Source: Mucidula mucida (Eukaryota > Basidiomycota > Agaricomycetes > Agaricales > Physalacriaceae). From it: 35,934 nt of DNA. Both the position numbers and the translations under genes were made by a program. The DNA lies in assembly GCA_015501055.1 (NCBI GenBank), contig JADNYV010000347.1:1-35934 (forward strand). Direction: 5' to 3'. Below the pieces are notes generated by a model. It saw only the letters and a list, made by a program, of their open reading frames with translations, did no database searches and had not been told where the DNA came from. Shown here in pieces: positions 11,206 through 22,551 of the stretch. How positions within the stretch are numbered: the first letter of the stretch is position 1; each line of letters opens with the position of its first letter.

Positions 11206-12436
11206 TTACGGCTTGTCCTCTGTCCAGGAGTCGTCTATCGGAACGATTGTGTTGTTAATATGTGTCGAAAAGAGTTCGAGGAGCCGAACACACCTGAACA
11301 GGCCGTACCACTCCTGCGCTGTAACAATATTGAGGTTTCCGTCATCTCCATCGTCGGCTTCTTCTCCTTCGTGACTATCGTCGGCTGGCAAAAGGCTGTC
11401 AAGGTGACATCGTGAGCTTGTGCACTGCGCCCATCCATGGGATTCGGCTTACGCATCAAGGATGTGACGTCTCAAAGCCGCATCGCCTAAATTTCTACAA
11501 AGCAGGAACGGTAAGATTGATGAATAGCTCTAGAACACAGATGCTAACCTGGGAAAGCGTGGTGATGGGCCGGCTCGGGTGGGGGCACAGTCTTGGGCTT
11601 CATTGATCCCTGTTACTTGGTCGTCAAAGTCGTCTTCACATACGTTGCTGGGACCGTGACCAGCAGTGCCGGAGAATCCGGGCTGAGCATATCGAAATGA
11701 GTCAAGCACCAATTCCAAGCTGGCGAGGTGTAAGTGCACGACACGTGAACTTCAAGGTTGGAGGAATAATTACCTGGCTTTGATTTGCTCGAGTTCTGCT
11801 TCGCTCAGATCGTCTCCCGAGTCTCTCGAAGCTATGTAGAGGCTGAAGGTTTCCTGAGTATATAATAGAAGACACTAGAAAGCCACTCACCGCACAGTTT
11901 CCTTGAGTAGGAAAGCCATCGCGGTACCTTCGGGAGGAGGAGAAGTCGGTGTCCGAGTCTTTGACTCGTAAAATAGCCTCTCGTCAATTTTACCGAATTC
12001 GCACAGAGATGCATGCATACTACGGTACGCGCATAAGAGAAGAAGGAACAGCCTATGGTAATAGACATACCGTTCCTCCAGACGCAAGAAATTGTCGGCG
12101 TCGATAGAAATCCCTTCCGTCTCCAGAAGGCTGGATGTCGAGTCTCAACATACAAGCACCGGTTTCGGACGACGAAAACACGCACCGCGCAGCTTGCAAG
12201 ACGATTGTGGGAGGCGGATCCATCTCAGCGAAATCGGAGTCGCTATCATTCGCGAAGTACTCTGGAAACATCACAGACGAGTCGCTCATGCTGCCGACAT
12301 CAGTATCCGACATCACAGAGTCGCCGCCGTCGTCCTCTTGGTAATCATCTTCGTCTTCTTCGTATGAAAGCCTGAGGATATGCGAATAGCTCTCGTTGAG
12401 TACGGGAGTTGGCGCGTGGATGGGACGTGTATCCAT
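11206..12436 (-). CDS. Orphan acidic protein, 303 aa, seven exons
   Basis: Exons (plus coordinates, read from high to low): 12186-12436, 12071-12130, 11891-12019, 11774-11842, 11549-11719, 11453-11494, 11206-11395. All junctions are GT..AG and the joined length is 912 nt, ending in TAA. The protein starts MDTRPIHAPTPVLNESYS. Residues ~25-75 are a strongly acidic, Ser-rich patch (YEEDEDDYQEDDGGDS), and a second acidic stretch (EGEEADDGDDG) lies near residue 250. Between them are helical, Leu/Glu-rich segments (SLLETEGISIDADNF; DDLSEAELEQIKAS). There is no signal peptide, membrane segment or known domain. The acidic low-complexity regions would suit a nuclear or scaffold protein, but that is inference. 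The gene structure is well supported; the function is unknown. Confidence 0.75.
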
Positions 12437-14089
12437 GAGTGGCGCGCGAGAGGGAGATGGAAGGGTGGGTTAGGTCGCTTTCGAGTCTTCACAATGGAGT
12501 TTTATAGCCCGCAGGGTCGACATCTTGGGCCGTGGTTGTCGAGGCAGAGATAAAGTAAGACAGATGGAACGCGTGAGGTAGAATAATAAAAGGTCATTCA
12601 GATCCGAGTCTTGTATAAGCACCTGTTTGACCTGGCAACGAACATGAGGTACTATAGACAAAGAGGAAGAAGAAAGAAAGAAAGAAACATGAAACGAAAC
12701 GCATGTCCGGCCGGGTTAAGCCGAGTGTCATGTGATCGCTTCGGTGGTAACTGTGACTTGATTTCCCGCTTCCATGACATGCTGTACTACGCTTCGTGCA
12801 GTCAACCTTATTCGAGACTGTACATATTCTGCATAGTGGGATGCTGGGGACAGCTCCCGGCCCCGATTTCATTACTTTGGTCAGCCCTTTCGCCCGGACA
12901 AGACTGCCATCTCTTGATTTCGCGTCTCTCCAAGTCTTGTACGACCCATTGGGAATCCTCTCACATGAGCTTGCTACGATGTCTGCACGCGTTACAAGGA
13001 CAACGACAGCTGACGTCCCCATCGCTGACGCCGCAAGTTACGCCGCATCCATCCTGGATGTGGCGCAGTTGTAGAGACTTCGGAGGCGACCTCCTACGTC
13101 TCTCTCGCTATGTTATGAGGCTATTAGACCGAAGCGTCACCGCCGAGGCTGGGGTATGAAGGTTTGATCGTTGTACTCATTCATATTTGCTACACAGTTG
13201 ATACACCTGGAAAGCCTTCGAAGCCCTCTTCACTGGTCTACATGACACATCCCATTCAAGCTCTCCCCGATGGCCCAGTCTCATCCGGACCGCTCGCAAT
13301 GGCGTTCTTTCGGTTGAATGGGCGCGGTCCGAATACCTCGTTCCCCGAGTCGTCATATTCACGCTTCGCTGCCATGTTGGTTTCAGTGAAGTGGTGTGAA
13401 AGACCGTTCAAAGGCAGCCTAGAGTGAGGCATATACGTCAATTCAATAAGACGAGTGGCATTGAAAATGGTGGAGGAACGCCCAAGCCGAGTAGCCGGGG
13501 TCGATTGACGTTTCCTTCAACACGTTTCTTTCTGCTTCTTGCCATCATTCATCCTGGTTCGACGGAGCCATAAATCATGAGTCAGATATAGCTCTCCTGT
13601 TCAGCTGCTGGGGGATCTTATACATTCTCATCATCAAGGTAACCATTTATCAATCAACGAATCTTTGTTTGACTGGACTGCACCCGCCGGTAACATCAAA
13701 CAGATTTAACGGTGTGAGTTTCTTGCCGATATCTTGAAGCCGTACTCGATTTCTCCTTGTAGATAACCGAGTCTTCTTCCCGCATGATCCTCGCGTCGGT
13801 CATGCTTTGAAATAGTGCCCGAGGCTAGCAGTAGTACTTTCTCATTCCCTTTCCTCCCCCTTCACTGCGAGGATCCCAGCGCACACCTTCCCAGCGCTTC
13901 CACAACCCTTCCTCACGACCTTTTCACCAACATTTTAGCCGACCTTTTCAAGGCTGCTCAACCTCAACCCGCGTTTCGCAAACGACAGCTCGGCCACGAG
14001 GAACCTCTGATGTTGATCACGCCCGAAGTCAAAGAAACCTACGTATGCCGGTCGATATATGAGGATACTCTGCTTCTCTTTACTCCTCC
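12437..14089. other. Long stretch without a confident gene
   Basis: A purine-rich tract (GAAA repeats) lies at about 12661-12690. A plus-strand open frame at 12796-13074 contains a fairly protein-like stretch (SPFARTRLPSLDFASLQVLY) but begins without an ATG and ends in TAG with no good splice partner. Around 13256-13441 both strands are open; on the minus strand MAAKREYDDSGNEVFG has a favourable start context but stops after 39 codons. Between 13640 and 13780 there are intron-like pieces (e.g. GTGAGT..TGTAG at ~13713-13760) that could be leader introns of the permease at 14090. A plus-strand frame 13815-14264 overlaps the permease start in another phase and is probably not a separate gene. 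Confidence 0.4.
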
Positions 14090-16293
14090 ATGTCGGCGAC
14101 GCTATGCTCCACGCCCACCAGCTCGACTAGGCTCGAATCGCAAGAGATGGACGACGCGGCGGCATCGCGTCCTGGAACGTCTGACGAGGAGAAATCGATA
14201 CACCAACACCGCGAGGGAGAAGTTGTGCCGCTGCCGCCTCCAGATTTCCCGGAGGGCTCAGTAAGAGGGTGGGCTACTGCGATTGGCGGGTGTGTGCACT
14301 ACACTAATACATTCATCATTTTCATTCAACTGATGTGAACCAGCGCTCTCGTAGGGATGTGTATGTGATCTCTACATCCTCATTGGAATGATGAACTCAT
14401 CACGACGCTGTTTTGAAGGCACATTCGGGAATGCCCAGGTAAGCCTGGTCCATCTTCAATTTGCGCTGATTGACCCCTGGGCAGTCATTTGGAGGTCAGT
14501 GGTCGTTCTGGTCGACGCGGGATGTGCTAATCATCGTGTCTTCTCAGTATATCAGGATTACTACACGGTGCGACCACCGGCCTACACGAGTTACAGTATT
14601 GGGGGTTGCTGACTGAGTGCAGCGGATATCGCTAACAGAAAAGTCGCCGTCTGCGATCAGCTGGATTGGGTCTATCCAGCTTGGGCTCTTATTCGGGTTG
14701 GGGCTGTTTTCTGGCACACTATTCGATAAAGGGTATTTTCGCGCCACCGTGATATCCGGCTCTGTGCTATTCTTATTCTCGTGAGCCGCTTCTTCATTTA
14801 TGTACCCCATGTGACCGTCTGCCTTAGATCCTTCATGCTCTCATTGGTCGAGCCGCACAACTATTATCAAAATCTGTTGGCGCAGGGAATCGGCATGGGG
14901 CTCGGTATGCGTGTTGTCATTGCAGTGTTTCTGATTGTACTGACTGACAGGCATGGGCCTTCTACTGTTACCATCGTTGAGCGTTGTTTCCCATTACTTC
15001 CGGCGGCGGCGGTCGTTGGCGATGGGAATTGTCATCACCGGTAAAGGAACTTCCTTTGTCGTGATTGCATCTTTCTGATTTGACGTTTGTCTTGTTAGGC
15101 GGCGCATTAGGGGCAGTCGTGTACCCCATCCTTCTCAACAAGGTCTTCGCAAAAGAGCGTTTCGGGTTCAAATGGGGAGTCCGGTATGTCATCGTTTGAC
15201 TCGCTACGTACTGATGCTTATTTACTTGGATAGATTTGTAGCGTTCATTGATTTGTTCCTCTTGGTACTTGCGAATCTCTTCATGAAGCCTCGCCGTAAG
15301 CGTGTCATTCTTATCTTCAGTCTTACTCGCTTCTAACTGCCAGTGTTAGTGCCGCCACGTAAAAAAGCTTCCATCGATTACCGAAAGATAGCAGCCGACG
15401 TCCCCTACCTGTTTCTCCTCGCAGGGTGCGTAAACATTCCCCCGATGCACGTACTGCCTGGACGCATTTTCGATTAGATTCTTCTGCGGATTCTGGGGTA
15501 TCTTTATTCCCTGTGAGTTGTCACTAGATTTCTTTATTGCGTCTGAGACCTTGTCAAGTTTTCTATCTCCAGCTGTTCTCCAAGCTCCATGGTGTGAACC
15601 CGAGTTTCCTTGACTGGGCTGTGAGTTTCGCAGTCGATGTACGTTGGCAGTGGCAGATGTTGACTACGCTTTGTGTAGATCCCGGTGCTGAATGCAGGCT
15701 CCGTCTTTGGACGTTTCTTCCCAAACTTTCTTGCCGACAAGTATGGGCCGCTGAATAGTGCGTACTACACTCCTTCAGTGCGCGATGTGGCAAGGGAACT
15801 GAGAGAGCGCTAGTTTTGATACCGAGCGGGTTCATAACGGGATCGCTTGTATGGGTGCTACTGGGTGTTTCGTCGATTCCTGGAATGGCGATATTTGCGG
15901 TGCTTTATGGATTCTTCTCTGGCGCGTATCTGACGCTTTCCACGGCGTCGGTGGCATCGTTCAGCACAAGCCCGACGCTGGATGACATGGGGTACGACTA
16001 CTTCATATCTTCCTGCTCGAATCTTAGGTATTTCTTCACAGATTGCGCATCGGAATAGCTTGCTTCTTCATGGGCCTTGCAGTACTGACTGGGAATCCCA
16101 TTGCTGGTGCTCTTGTTCATGCGCCGGAATACTACTGGTGGCGGCCGCTACTATTTTCTTGTGTATGTCTTTGACATCTGTGAGACTGGCTGTTGAATTG
16201 ATGCCTCGATAGATCTCAACGATCTTTGGAACTGTGTGTATCACGATTGCTCGGCAAGGTATGGTGAAAAGGAAGGGACTGCAGAGGGTGTAG
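14090..16293 (+). CDS. MFS permease, monocarboxylate-transporter type, 458 aa
   Basis: Exons: 14090-14289, 14344-14360, 14419-14438, 14485-14494, 14548-14567, 14623-14780, 14828-14904, 14951-15040, 15099-15183, 15234-15295, 15344-15425, 15478-15512, 15559-15620, 15679-15757, 15814-15991, 16042-16162, 16213-16293. Every junction is GT..AG and the sum is 1377 nt with no internal stop. A ~60-residue cytosolic N-terminus leads into PEGSVRGW and the first membrane span. Family landmarks follow: SFGVYQDYYT, SAISWIGSIQL, the loop HYFRRRRSLAMGIVITGG, LNAGSVFGRFLPNFLADKYG, and LTGNPIAGALVHAPEYYWW before the last span and a short basic tail (KRKGLQRV). These are typical of fungal plasma-membrane MCT-like permeases (Mch/riboflavin-transporter-like). 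Substrate cannot be told. The gene appears fully functional. Confidence 0.9.
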
Positions 16294-18738
16294 TATCAGA
16301 GAAGCCAGCTGCTATTTTCCCACACACGTCTACAATAATCTAGCTTTGCATTTCCTCGTGTATATACTTGAATAGATTGGCGGTACGCGTAGTGTAAGGT
16401 TAGGGTTACAAGTGCTTTCTCTTGGACCACCATCATGCCTGATAACCGGCTGCTCTATCTACGTCTCGGAAGCGGATTTCTCCTTTCAAACATGATATTT
16501 GCCGCTGTCGACACGCGTCAGTCGGCCGACTTGCAGCTCGACGCGTCAACGACAGACCGCGCTGTTTTGTCGCCCATTCGCTAGATAAAGCCATCTTCCA
16601 GGTCTTCGGATCGGCTCAAGGCAACAGGGCACCGCCGTTACAGATATCAGAAATGGAGATGGTGAGTAAAATCCCTCGGTTTCGTTATTAACCTAGATCT
16701 GACCTAGATGTAGACGTTGCTTCCCATTATAATTCTGCTCTTCGACCGGTTCGCATAAGGCGATGTTCTGGTTTCGCTGGAAACGGTGGTATGAGGGCTT
16801 GCAGAGGATAGTGGGATTGCATGGAATCCTTGGCCAAGGGAATATCCCTCGAATTCGCGCTGTCTTGGATTGACAGACCGTATATCAGCAAGGCGACCAC
16901 GGCGGTTATACGCTGGCCAGAGATGCGTAGGATCGTTACCATTCGTACAGGATGCTATCATAATAACGACTTGACACGCCTTGTCACTCTTGCTACGCCT
17001 TGAGGAGGAGGATTGACCCTTATAGCCATTGTTCTGGCGACTCTGGTAGGTCGATGGCAGCGTTTCGGTTCCCGATTTCGACCAATGGTGCGCCCTCCCT
17101 CCTTTCAATATCCTAATCTTACTGGAAGCTTATGCCGTGGACAGTCGCGTGCGGACACCTCCATCGTGCTCACCTGGCTGAAGCCTGCCTGTGTCGTAAA
17201 CCTTCATGTTTTAATTACATATCGAAAAAAGTCTTGTCCCAACTTCGCCTCTGCTCCGCCCACAAAGATTCCAGCGCTTAGGCTGGCAGATTCTGTTATT
17301 GATTCTCGGCGTGGGCGCATACGTGTTCTATTCCCTCATACCTGACAATAACGTTTTGGTAGCCGTTATTCATTGCGCCGGATCCGCTTCTACTCGAAGA
17401 CTTTTATATGGATTACGTCTCCAAGGACGAGAAGGATGGTATACTCTCTATTCGGATCTCTGTATACCCGCGGCGCTGAACGACCCTCCGCGCGTGAGCA
17501 GACGAGAAGGCGACGATGAATGCAACGGGCTGCTTCACGCCGAGTACGTGTTTGGCAAAGTGCAAAGGCCGCGCGATGAGGTTTGACGAATCCGCGTTAG
17601 TGACCGCGGCTCAGCGCGTCAAGCGGCGCTTGCTTCAGCGGGTGCACTGATAATGCCGGAGTATGTGCTTTACATGATACAAAGCTTCTTCTTCTCACTT
17701 TCAGTCAATTCAAGTGCATTAACATTCAAGAGGAACAGAAATCGAGATTTGGCTTGAAGGAGCCGTCCTGTTTAATGTGGACATGTACCTCTCCGGAGGG
17801 CATGGTCCGACGTTGTGTGGCGCAAAATAAATATCCCGCTATCGTATATAATATGATGAATCTCAGAAACTACCGTTCCACCACAAGGAGTGTCGCACTC
17901 CCGGCGTCAGCTCAAGCAAGCGCCATATGGTAAAATACTATTCAACGGCTCACGATTATCTGCCAGTGTGAACGACCGTATTTCCGTCAGCTGCGTACTT
18001 TGAACTCCCGAGTCATTCACAAGCTGAGGGGTTATAGTAAAGGCCAGATTCCAACATGGCGCAGGCATTCTGGATGAACGAATGAACCTCGCGTGAACGT
18101 TTTGGAATATCTGAAGCTATGTTATCAGCGTGGCTGCTGGCATGAGCAAGAGGGAGAAAAGTACTCCGGAGAAGAGAAGTTATCCCAATAAAGCGTGAAC
18201 TTGATACGCACACAACGCGTCGTTATGAAAAACGACCCGCGCCAAGAGATGTTCAGCCTGGACTTTTCGTGTGGTCCTTGGTAGAGTCGGTACGCCATCC
18301 GGACGGTACTGTAGTGTGCTCTCTTCCGCAGCGCTTTGTACGCCAACGGGTCGGTCAAAAGTATCAGGTTGATAGTAAACGCGACCCATTGTTGGGGAGA
18401 TCATCAAGGACGCGACAGTCGACTCACGAGCAGCCAACAAGCCGAGACCCCCAACGGACTACCTTGCTCGTAAGTCTCATCGCGCCGACTGGCGACGGGC
18501 GTCACAACTCTTCTCCAAAGTGATTAGCTGTAGGAAACATACGGCAGTAACCGCTCGAATTGTAGGGAACTTTCTCTCTCTCTTTTTCTAGATGAAAGTC
18601 GACAGGATGGTAAAGCTGTGCTTGGCTGAAACTGCTAATTAGAGGCGACGGTTTCGCGTTATGCGGCACCTTCTGCGCAGTGATGGATTCCACCTAACGG
18701 GTCTCGTGCGCAGCTGTTTCCTTTGGTCGCGTCTCTGC
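16294..18738. other. Long stretch without a confident gene; possible membrane-protein remnant
   Basis: Beyond the permease 3' flank no complete gene can be assembled. At about 17261-17586 a plus-strand frame contains a hydrophobic run (ILGVGAYVFYSLIPDN) preceded by RLGWQILLL, which resembles a transmembrane helix of a transporter. It then degenerates into a low-quality tail ending at TGA 17584-17586. Minus-strand frames around 18013-18440 are open and moderately protein-like (DIPKRSREVHSFIQNACA) with possible introns, but were not resolved. Decayed genes are likely. Confidence 0.35.
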
Positions 18739-18745
18739 TATATAA
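18739..18745 (+). promoter_or_regulatory. TATA box of the TAP-type peptidase gene
   Basis: TATATAA lies 69 bp upstream of the ATG at 18814, within CTGCTATATAACGCG. The spacing suits a short fungal leader. It is preserved although the gene it serves is broken. Confidence 0.55.
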
Positions 18746-18813
18746 CGCGACGCGTTGAAGAGGTTTTTTCATCATTCGCTTCTATTTGTCTTCCACTTTT
18801 ACTTGTTTTGACA

Positions 18814-20822
18814 ATGCTTTCTAGAGCTCTCTTCGTTTCTTCTCTCCTCTTTCTACCTTCTGGGTCTTATACCTAAACTTTCGATTGGACCTCTGTATGT
18901 TCTGTTCTCAGTTTCGCGAAATGCGCCGTTAATGTTGTTGTCCCTACAGGTCCAAGCCTCGACGAGCCTCGATTGGGTTGACTGTTACGATGCGTTCAAG
19001 TGTGCACGCCTCCAGGTACGACTTATCGTTCGCTTGGTCTTCCATAATTTATAAAACATGAATGTTTGAATAGGCGCCCTTGGACTACTGAAACGAAAAC
19101 GGGACCCAAGCCGGCATAGCTGTCATCAAGTATCCATCCACCGCCACATCGGACACCTATTGCGGGACTGTGCTCTTCAACCCAGGCGGCCCCGGTGAGA
19201 GTGGAGTTACCGCCCTGCAATCTGTCGGTCCACTGTTTGCCCAAGTCATTGGCTCGCAATACGATATCGTGTCGTTTGATCCTCGAGGTAAATTTCTATC
19301 TCATTGTGCATAAGGGTATATTTTCATCAAATGTTAAGGTGTCGGGGTGACCTTACCTCGTACGGAGTTCTTTTCTACGGAGACTGAACGCGCACTCTGG
19401 CTGGCGGACCCCACCAAGTTCTCGCACGTCATTAATGCGACACATGGGCCAATGCGCAGCTCCTTGGGCAGTTGGCGAAGGACCGAGATACCGCTGGAAT
19501 GCTCCAACATGTTTCAACGGATAATGTCGCCAGGGATATGCTGAGGATCACTGAAGCCTCTGGTCAGGAGAAGCTCATGTACTGGGGTGTTTCGTGAGTC
19601 GCTTTTCTTCCGTCAGCTATCTTCAGAACATGACTGACACTTGGCTGAAGATACGGGACCGCTCTTGGCGCCACCTTTGCTGCCATGTTCCCGATTTTGA
19701 GCTGCCCATGTCTAATCTGTATCTATCAGAACCGTGTCGAGCGTCTGGTCATCGATGGCGTCTTGGATCTAGAGGCCTATTACTCCGGTTCGTATTAATG
19801 GTCTTGAGAGTGCCATCTCTCATTGTTTTGATAGGTGACTGGCGGAACCAAATTGAGGACGCCGACGCCGCTCTTCAAATCTTCTTCAACGGCTGCGTCG
19901 CCGCCGGTCCCACACTTTGCGCATTCTACGCCGACTCCGCCTCTGAGATTCAAGCCAACCTCGAGTCTCTCTACGCCTCAGTCCTCGCATCGCCCGTACC
20001 CGCCTACGTTGAGGGCTCTTCGACATATGGGCTCGTCGACTTTTCGATCCTCAAGAATGCGGTGAAGATAGGTCTATACAGCCCGTACACGTTATTCGCT
20101 ACGCTTGCACAAGGCCTGGCCGAGCTTCAATCCGGGAATGGGACGACGATATACAATATGCAGTTGGACGATGCCCCGTACGAGTGTTCTCGCGAAGGAT
20201 CGGCTGAGCCTTATAAGAATGCTTGGGAGACGGTGTACGCTGTCGCGTGCGGGGATGCTGTTGAGAACACGGTCTCGGCAGATGGGCTTACTGCTTACTG
20301 GGACGACATTAAGGACACGTCGTCCTTTGCTGACTCGTTGATGTTCCAGTACGTTGGGTGCTCGTACGTGTTCTCTTTTGCTTGTGTTACAATCAATTGA
20401 CGTGTCCTTTATAGGGGATGGAAAGTTCATCGAGAAGGGCGCTTCACGGGACCCTTTAGTGGGAATACGAGCTTCCCTCTCCTTGTCATTGGCAACACGG
20501 CTGATCCAGTGACACCTCTGGCTGCGTATGTTCTTTCTTGCTATAATCTGTTTTCACCCCATTCATGCCCGCGTTTAACAGTGCCAAGAAAGCTGCTGTT
20601 GCGTTCCCTGGAGCTGTCGTGCTCACACAAGATTCGCCTGGTGTAAGCACCGTCCTCCTCGACTTTGGGTGACATACTAATCTGGTCTTCTAGCACACCT
20701 CTCTCGCCGCTTCATCCAACTGTGTGTATGGGCATGTTCAGGCCTATTTCCAGAATGGCACCCTTCCTGAGGTTGGAACTGTTTGCTCGGTTGAGAGCGA
20801 GCTGTTCCTGGCGAGTTCCTAG
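18814..20822 (+). pseudogene. Secreted TAP-type serine peptidase (alpha/beta hydrolase), broken
   Basis: Exons: 18814-18894, 18950-19015, 19074-19287, 19339-19593, 19651-19787, 19835-20363, 20415-20525, 20582-20642, 20694-20822. The family is the fungal tripeptidyl-aminopeptidase-like S33 hydrolases. The N-terminus looks like a signal peptide (MLSRALFVSSLLFLP), then the oxyanion motif FNPGGPGESG, DPRG, the nucleophile elbow GVSYGT split by an intron, the acid loop GNTADPVTP and the histidine loop DSPGHTSL, ending in TAG 20820-20822. Lesions: TAA at 18874-18876 just after the signal peptide, TGA at 19089-19091 (in LDY*NENG), and a 1-nt loss near 19448 that moves the frame from ...VINATHGP to ...QLLGQLAKD. 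All nine exons keep usable splice sites and the catalytic residues are present. It is a young pseudogene, or the lesions are sequencing errors. Confidence 0.85.
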
Positions 20823-21073
20823 ACGATGTCCTCCTCTGTTTTATTTTCGTTGTTTAGTTTGAGGTGGACGTTGAACCTCTTTATTTATTTTTCAATGGCA
20901 ATTTAACCTTCTTTTGATTGATCCTCGAACGTTTGAACCCCCATTTCAGATAAAAGATGTCCTCGCATCTCATTCCACCGATACGAAGACAAGTCAGTGA
21001 AACTCCCGCCTCCTGTATGTCTTGCCCGTCAACTACATACGTCGGGTGTCTATTATCTACCACTATCCTGTCC
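20823..21073. other. Intergenic spacer
   Basis: 3' flank of the peptidase pseudogene and 5' flank of the next gene. An upstream ATG at 20957 is in frame with the gene starting at 21074, but the extra 39 residues are Cys/Ser-rich and have no counterpart in the paralogue at 26246-26941, so the later start is preferred. Confidence 0.4.
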
Positions 21074-21786
21074 ATGCCTTCGACACGCAAACAAAAAGCA
21101 AATGCCAGGAAAGAGGCCGTCCTGAGAAGTTTCTCAGCACTGTCTGCCGACCATCGAGAATGGGTGAGACGCCAACAACAACTAGAAGCGGAAACTATTG
21201 CCCTTCGCGCGCGTCTTCCCGACTTTCTCCAGCCTTTTGCATCCAATCTCTCCGTCTGCGATCCCTCGGATGACCAGAAAATACGACGTCTAGACGGCGC
21301 GAACAGTTGCACTTTCTACATCTCCGCATCCTCTGTCTCTCTCACCGTCTCACCTCCAGCTTCCACCCACCCCCAAAAGCACCTCAAAATACATTCCGAA
21401 AACTGGGGGACATCCTCTAGATACGTGACGGACTGCGCCTCGTCTGAGAAGCTCGCCGTCTTCTTGAGCTACCGCGCTGTCGACGATGAATCAGACAGGC
21501 GTGGTCTGGCTAATGCCGATCCCGGAGAAGACATGTATGCGCATTCCGCGAAAGGGGTCAAGGAAATCGTCGAGGATGTTGTTAGGGATATGGGATACAC
21601 GATGGAGAAGTTGGATAAAGATGCATGCATGATGTTTTGGACGCGTTCATGGGTACACCGGGTGCGCATTTGCTGAGCCGTAAGGTGCAGAAGCATGCGT
21701 CGTTGCGGCAGGTCATTCGTGATGATTTGGAACTGAAGGAGGGTGATCCTGAAGGTGTTATTTTGGGTACTGTGATTGGACCCTGA
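21074..21786 (+). pseudogene. Unknown-family protein, copy 1, frameshifted near the C-terminus
   Basis: It starts MPSTRKQKANARKEAVLRSF and aligns throughout with the intact minus-strand protein at 26246-26941. Shared segments include ALSAD(H/D)REWV, ALRARLP(D/T)FL(Q/E)PF, DPS(D/R)DQK, SAKGVKEIVEDVVRDMGY versus TSKGVKEIVADMARDMGY, and ASLR(Q/R)(V/I)IR. A 1-nt loss in the repeated sequence atgcatgcatg (21621-21631) shifts the frame, so the direct translation ends at 21676. In the other frame similarity resumes (FMGTPGAHLLSRKVQ) and ends in TGA at 21784-21786. It is intronless. No catalytic motif or membrane segment is seen, and charged helices dominate. Confidence 0.75.
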
Positions 21787-22551
21787 GGGCGGGCGTAGTA
21801 GTTCAATGAGAAAATGTGCGCAGTCGCCGCCGACTTGTAATCATCATAAACGAAAAGCGTTGACCTTCAATGTAAGGACATCCCGAGTCTCGTCGAAGAG
21901 GTCTGAGTCCTGACTCGGATGCGAAAGCGATCCCAGAGAACCATAAAATGAGACGTGAAAACAATGCCATGCCAGCAATGCCAGCCCAAAGCGGCGTTCT
22001 GAAAAGCAAGATCCATAGTGCCATTGAAATGAAAGACAATCAGCCCGAGTATGGTGGCATGATGCCGATGTCAGTGCCGGCCAGCGTTCGCACGCTTACT
22101 GCTTTCTACTGACCGTCAACTTGGACTTGAAAAAAGGCGCCATTGTAAAGTTTTCACATGCATCAGCCCACGCATGGGAATTTGACGCGCCGTTGACATC
22201 ATCTGAAAGTTCTCGTTAAGGAACCTCACAGGCTATAAGCGTGTGCCCGCGTCTACGGGGTAATACCCAAGACTTCTGAACTGCCGAGACGCTAAGGATA
22301 TTTCTGTTCCCCATGATCTTCTTATCATGCAGTGGAGCCTATCAGAGGTCAGTGGAATCGTCATCTCGACGACATCACGGTGCCACTGAATGCAAAAGTC
22401 CATTCGCTTACGTCTTTCTACTCTTCCCAGGCTCTTGCATGCCTACCCGCACATGTCCAACTTGGCAGGTTAGGGTTACAACCCTTTCTTGAAGTTCTTG
22501 ACCGTGGCGAACATTGAGGTTATCTACCTCCCCTCAAACATACCTCGCCCC
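21787..22551. other. Intergenic region upstream of the P450
   Basis: A minus-strand frame from an ATG at 22024 to 21803 would give a 73-aa peptide with a hydrophobic N-terminal half (MALWILLFRTPLWAG) and a basic tail; no homologue is recalled and it is not called as a gene. The rest is the promoter region of the P450 at 22552. A TATA-like ggctataagcg is near 22231, which would imply a long leader. Confidence 0.35.

Noticed and set aside
12594..13022. 142-codon minus-strand frame with a phenylalanine-rich run
   Set aside because: The Phe run is the reverse strand of the GAAA purine tract; no start context or domain supports it.
13815..14264. 149-codon plus-strand frame overlapping the permease start
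   Set aside because: It begins at GTG and its 3' half is an Arg-rich shadow of the permease first exon.
740..22485. Telomere-like GGTTAGGGTT at about 743, 16398 and 22465
   Set aside because: Each is under two repeat units long and contexts differ; too short to be an interstitial telomeric tract.
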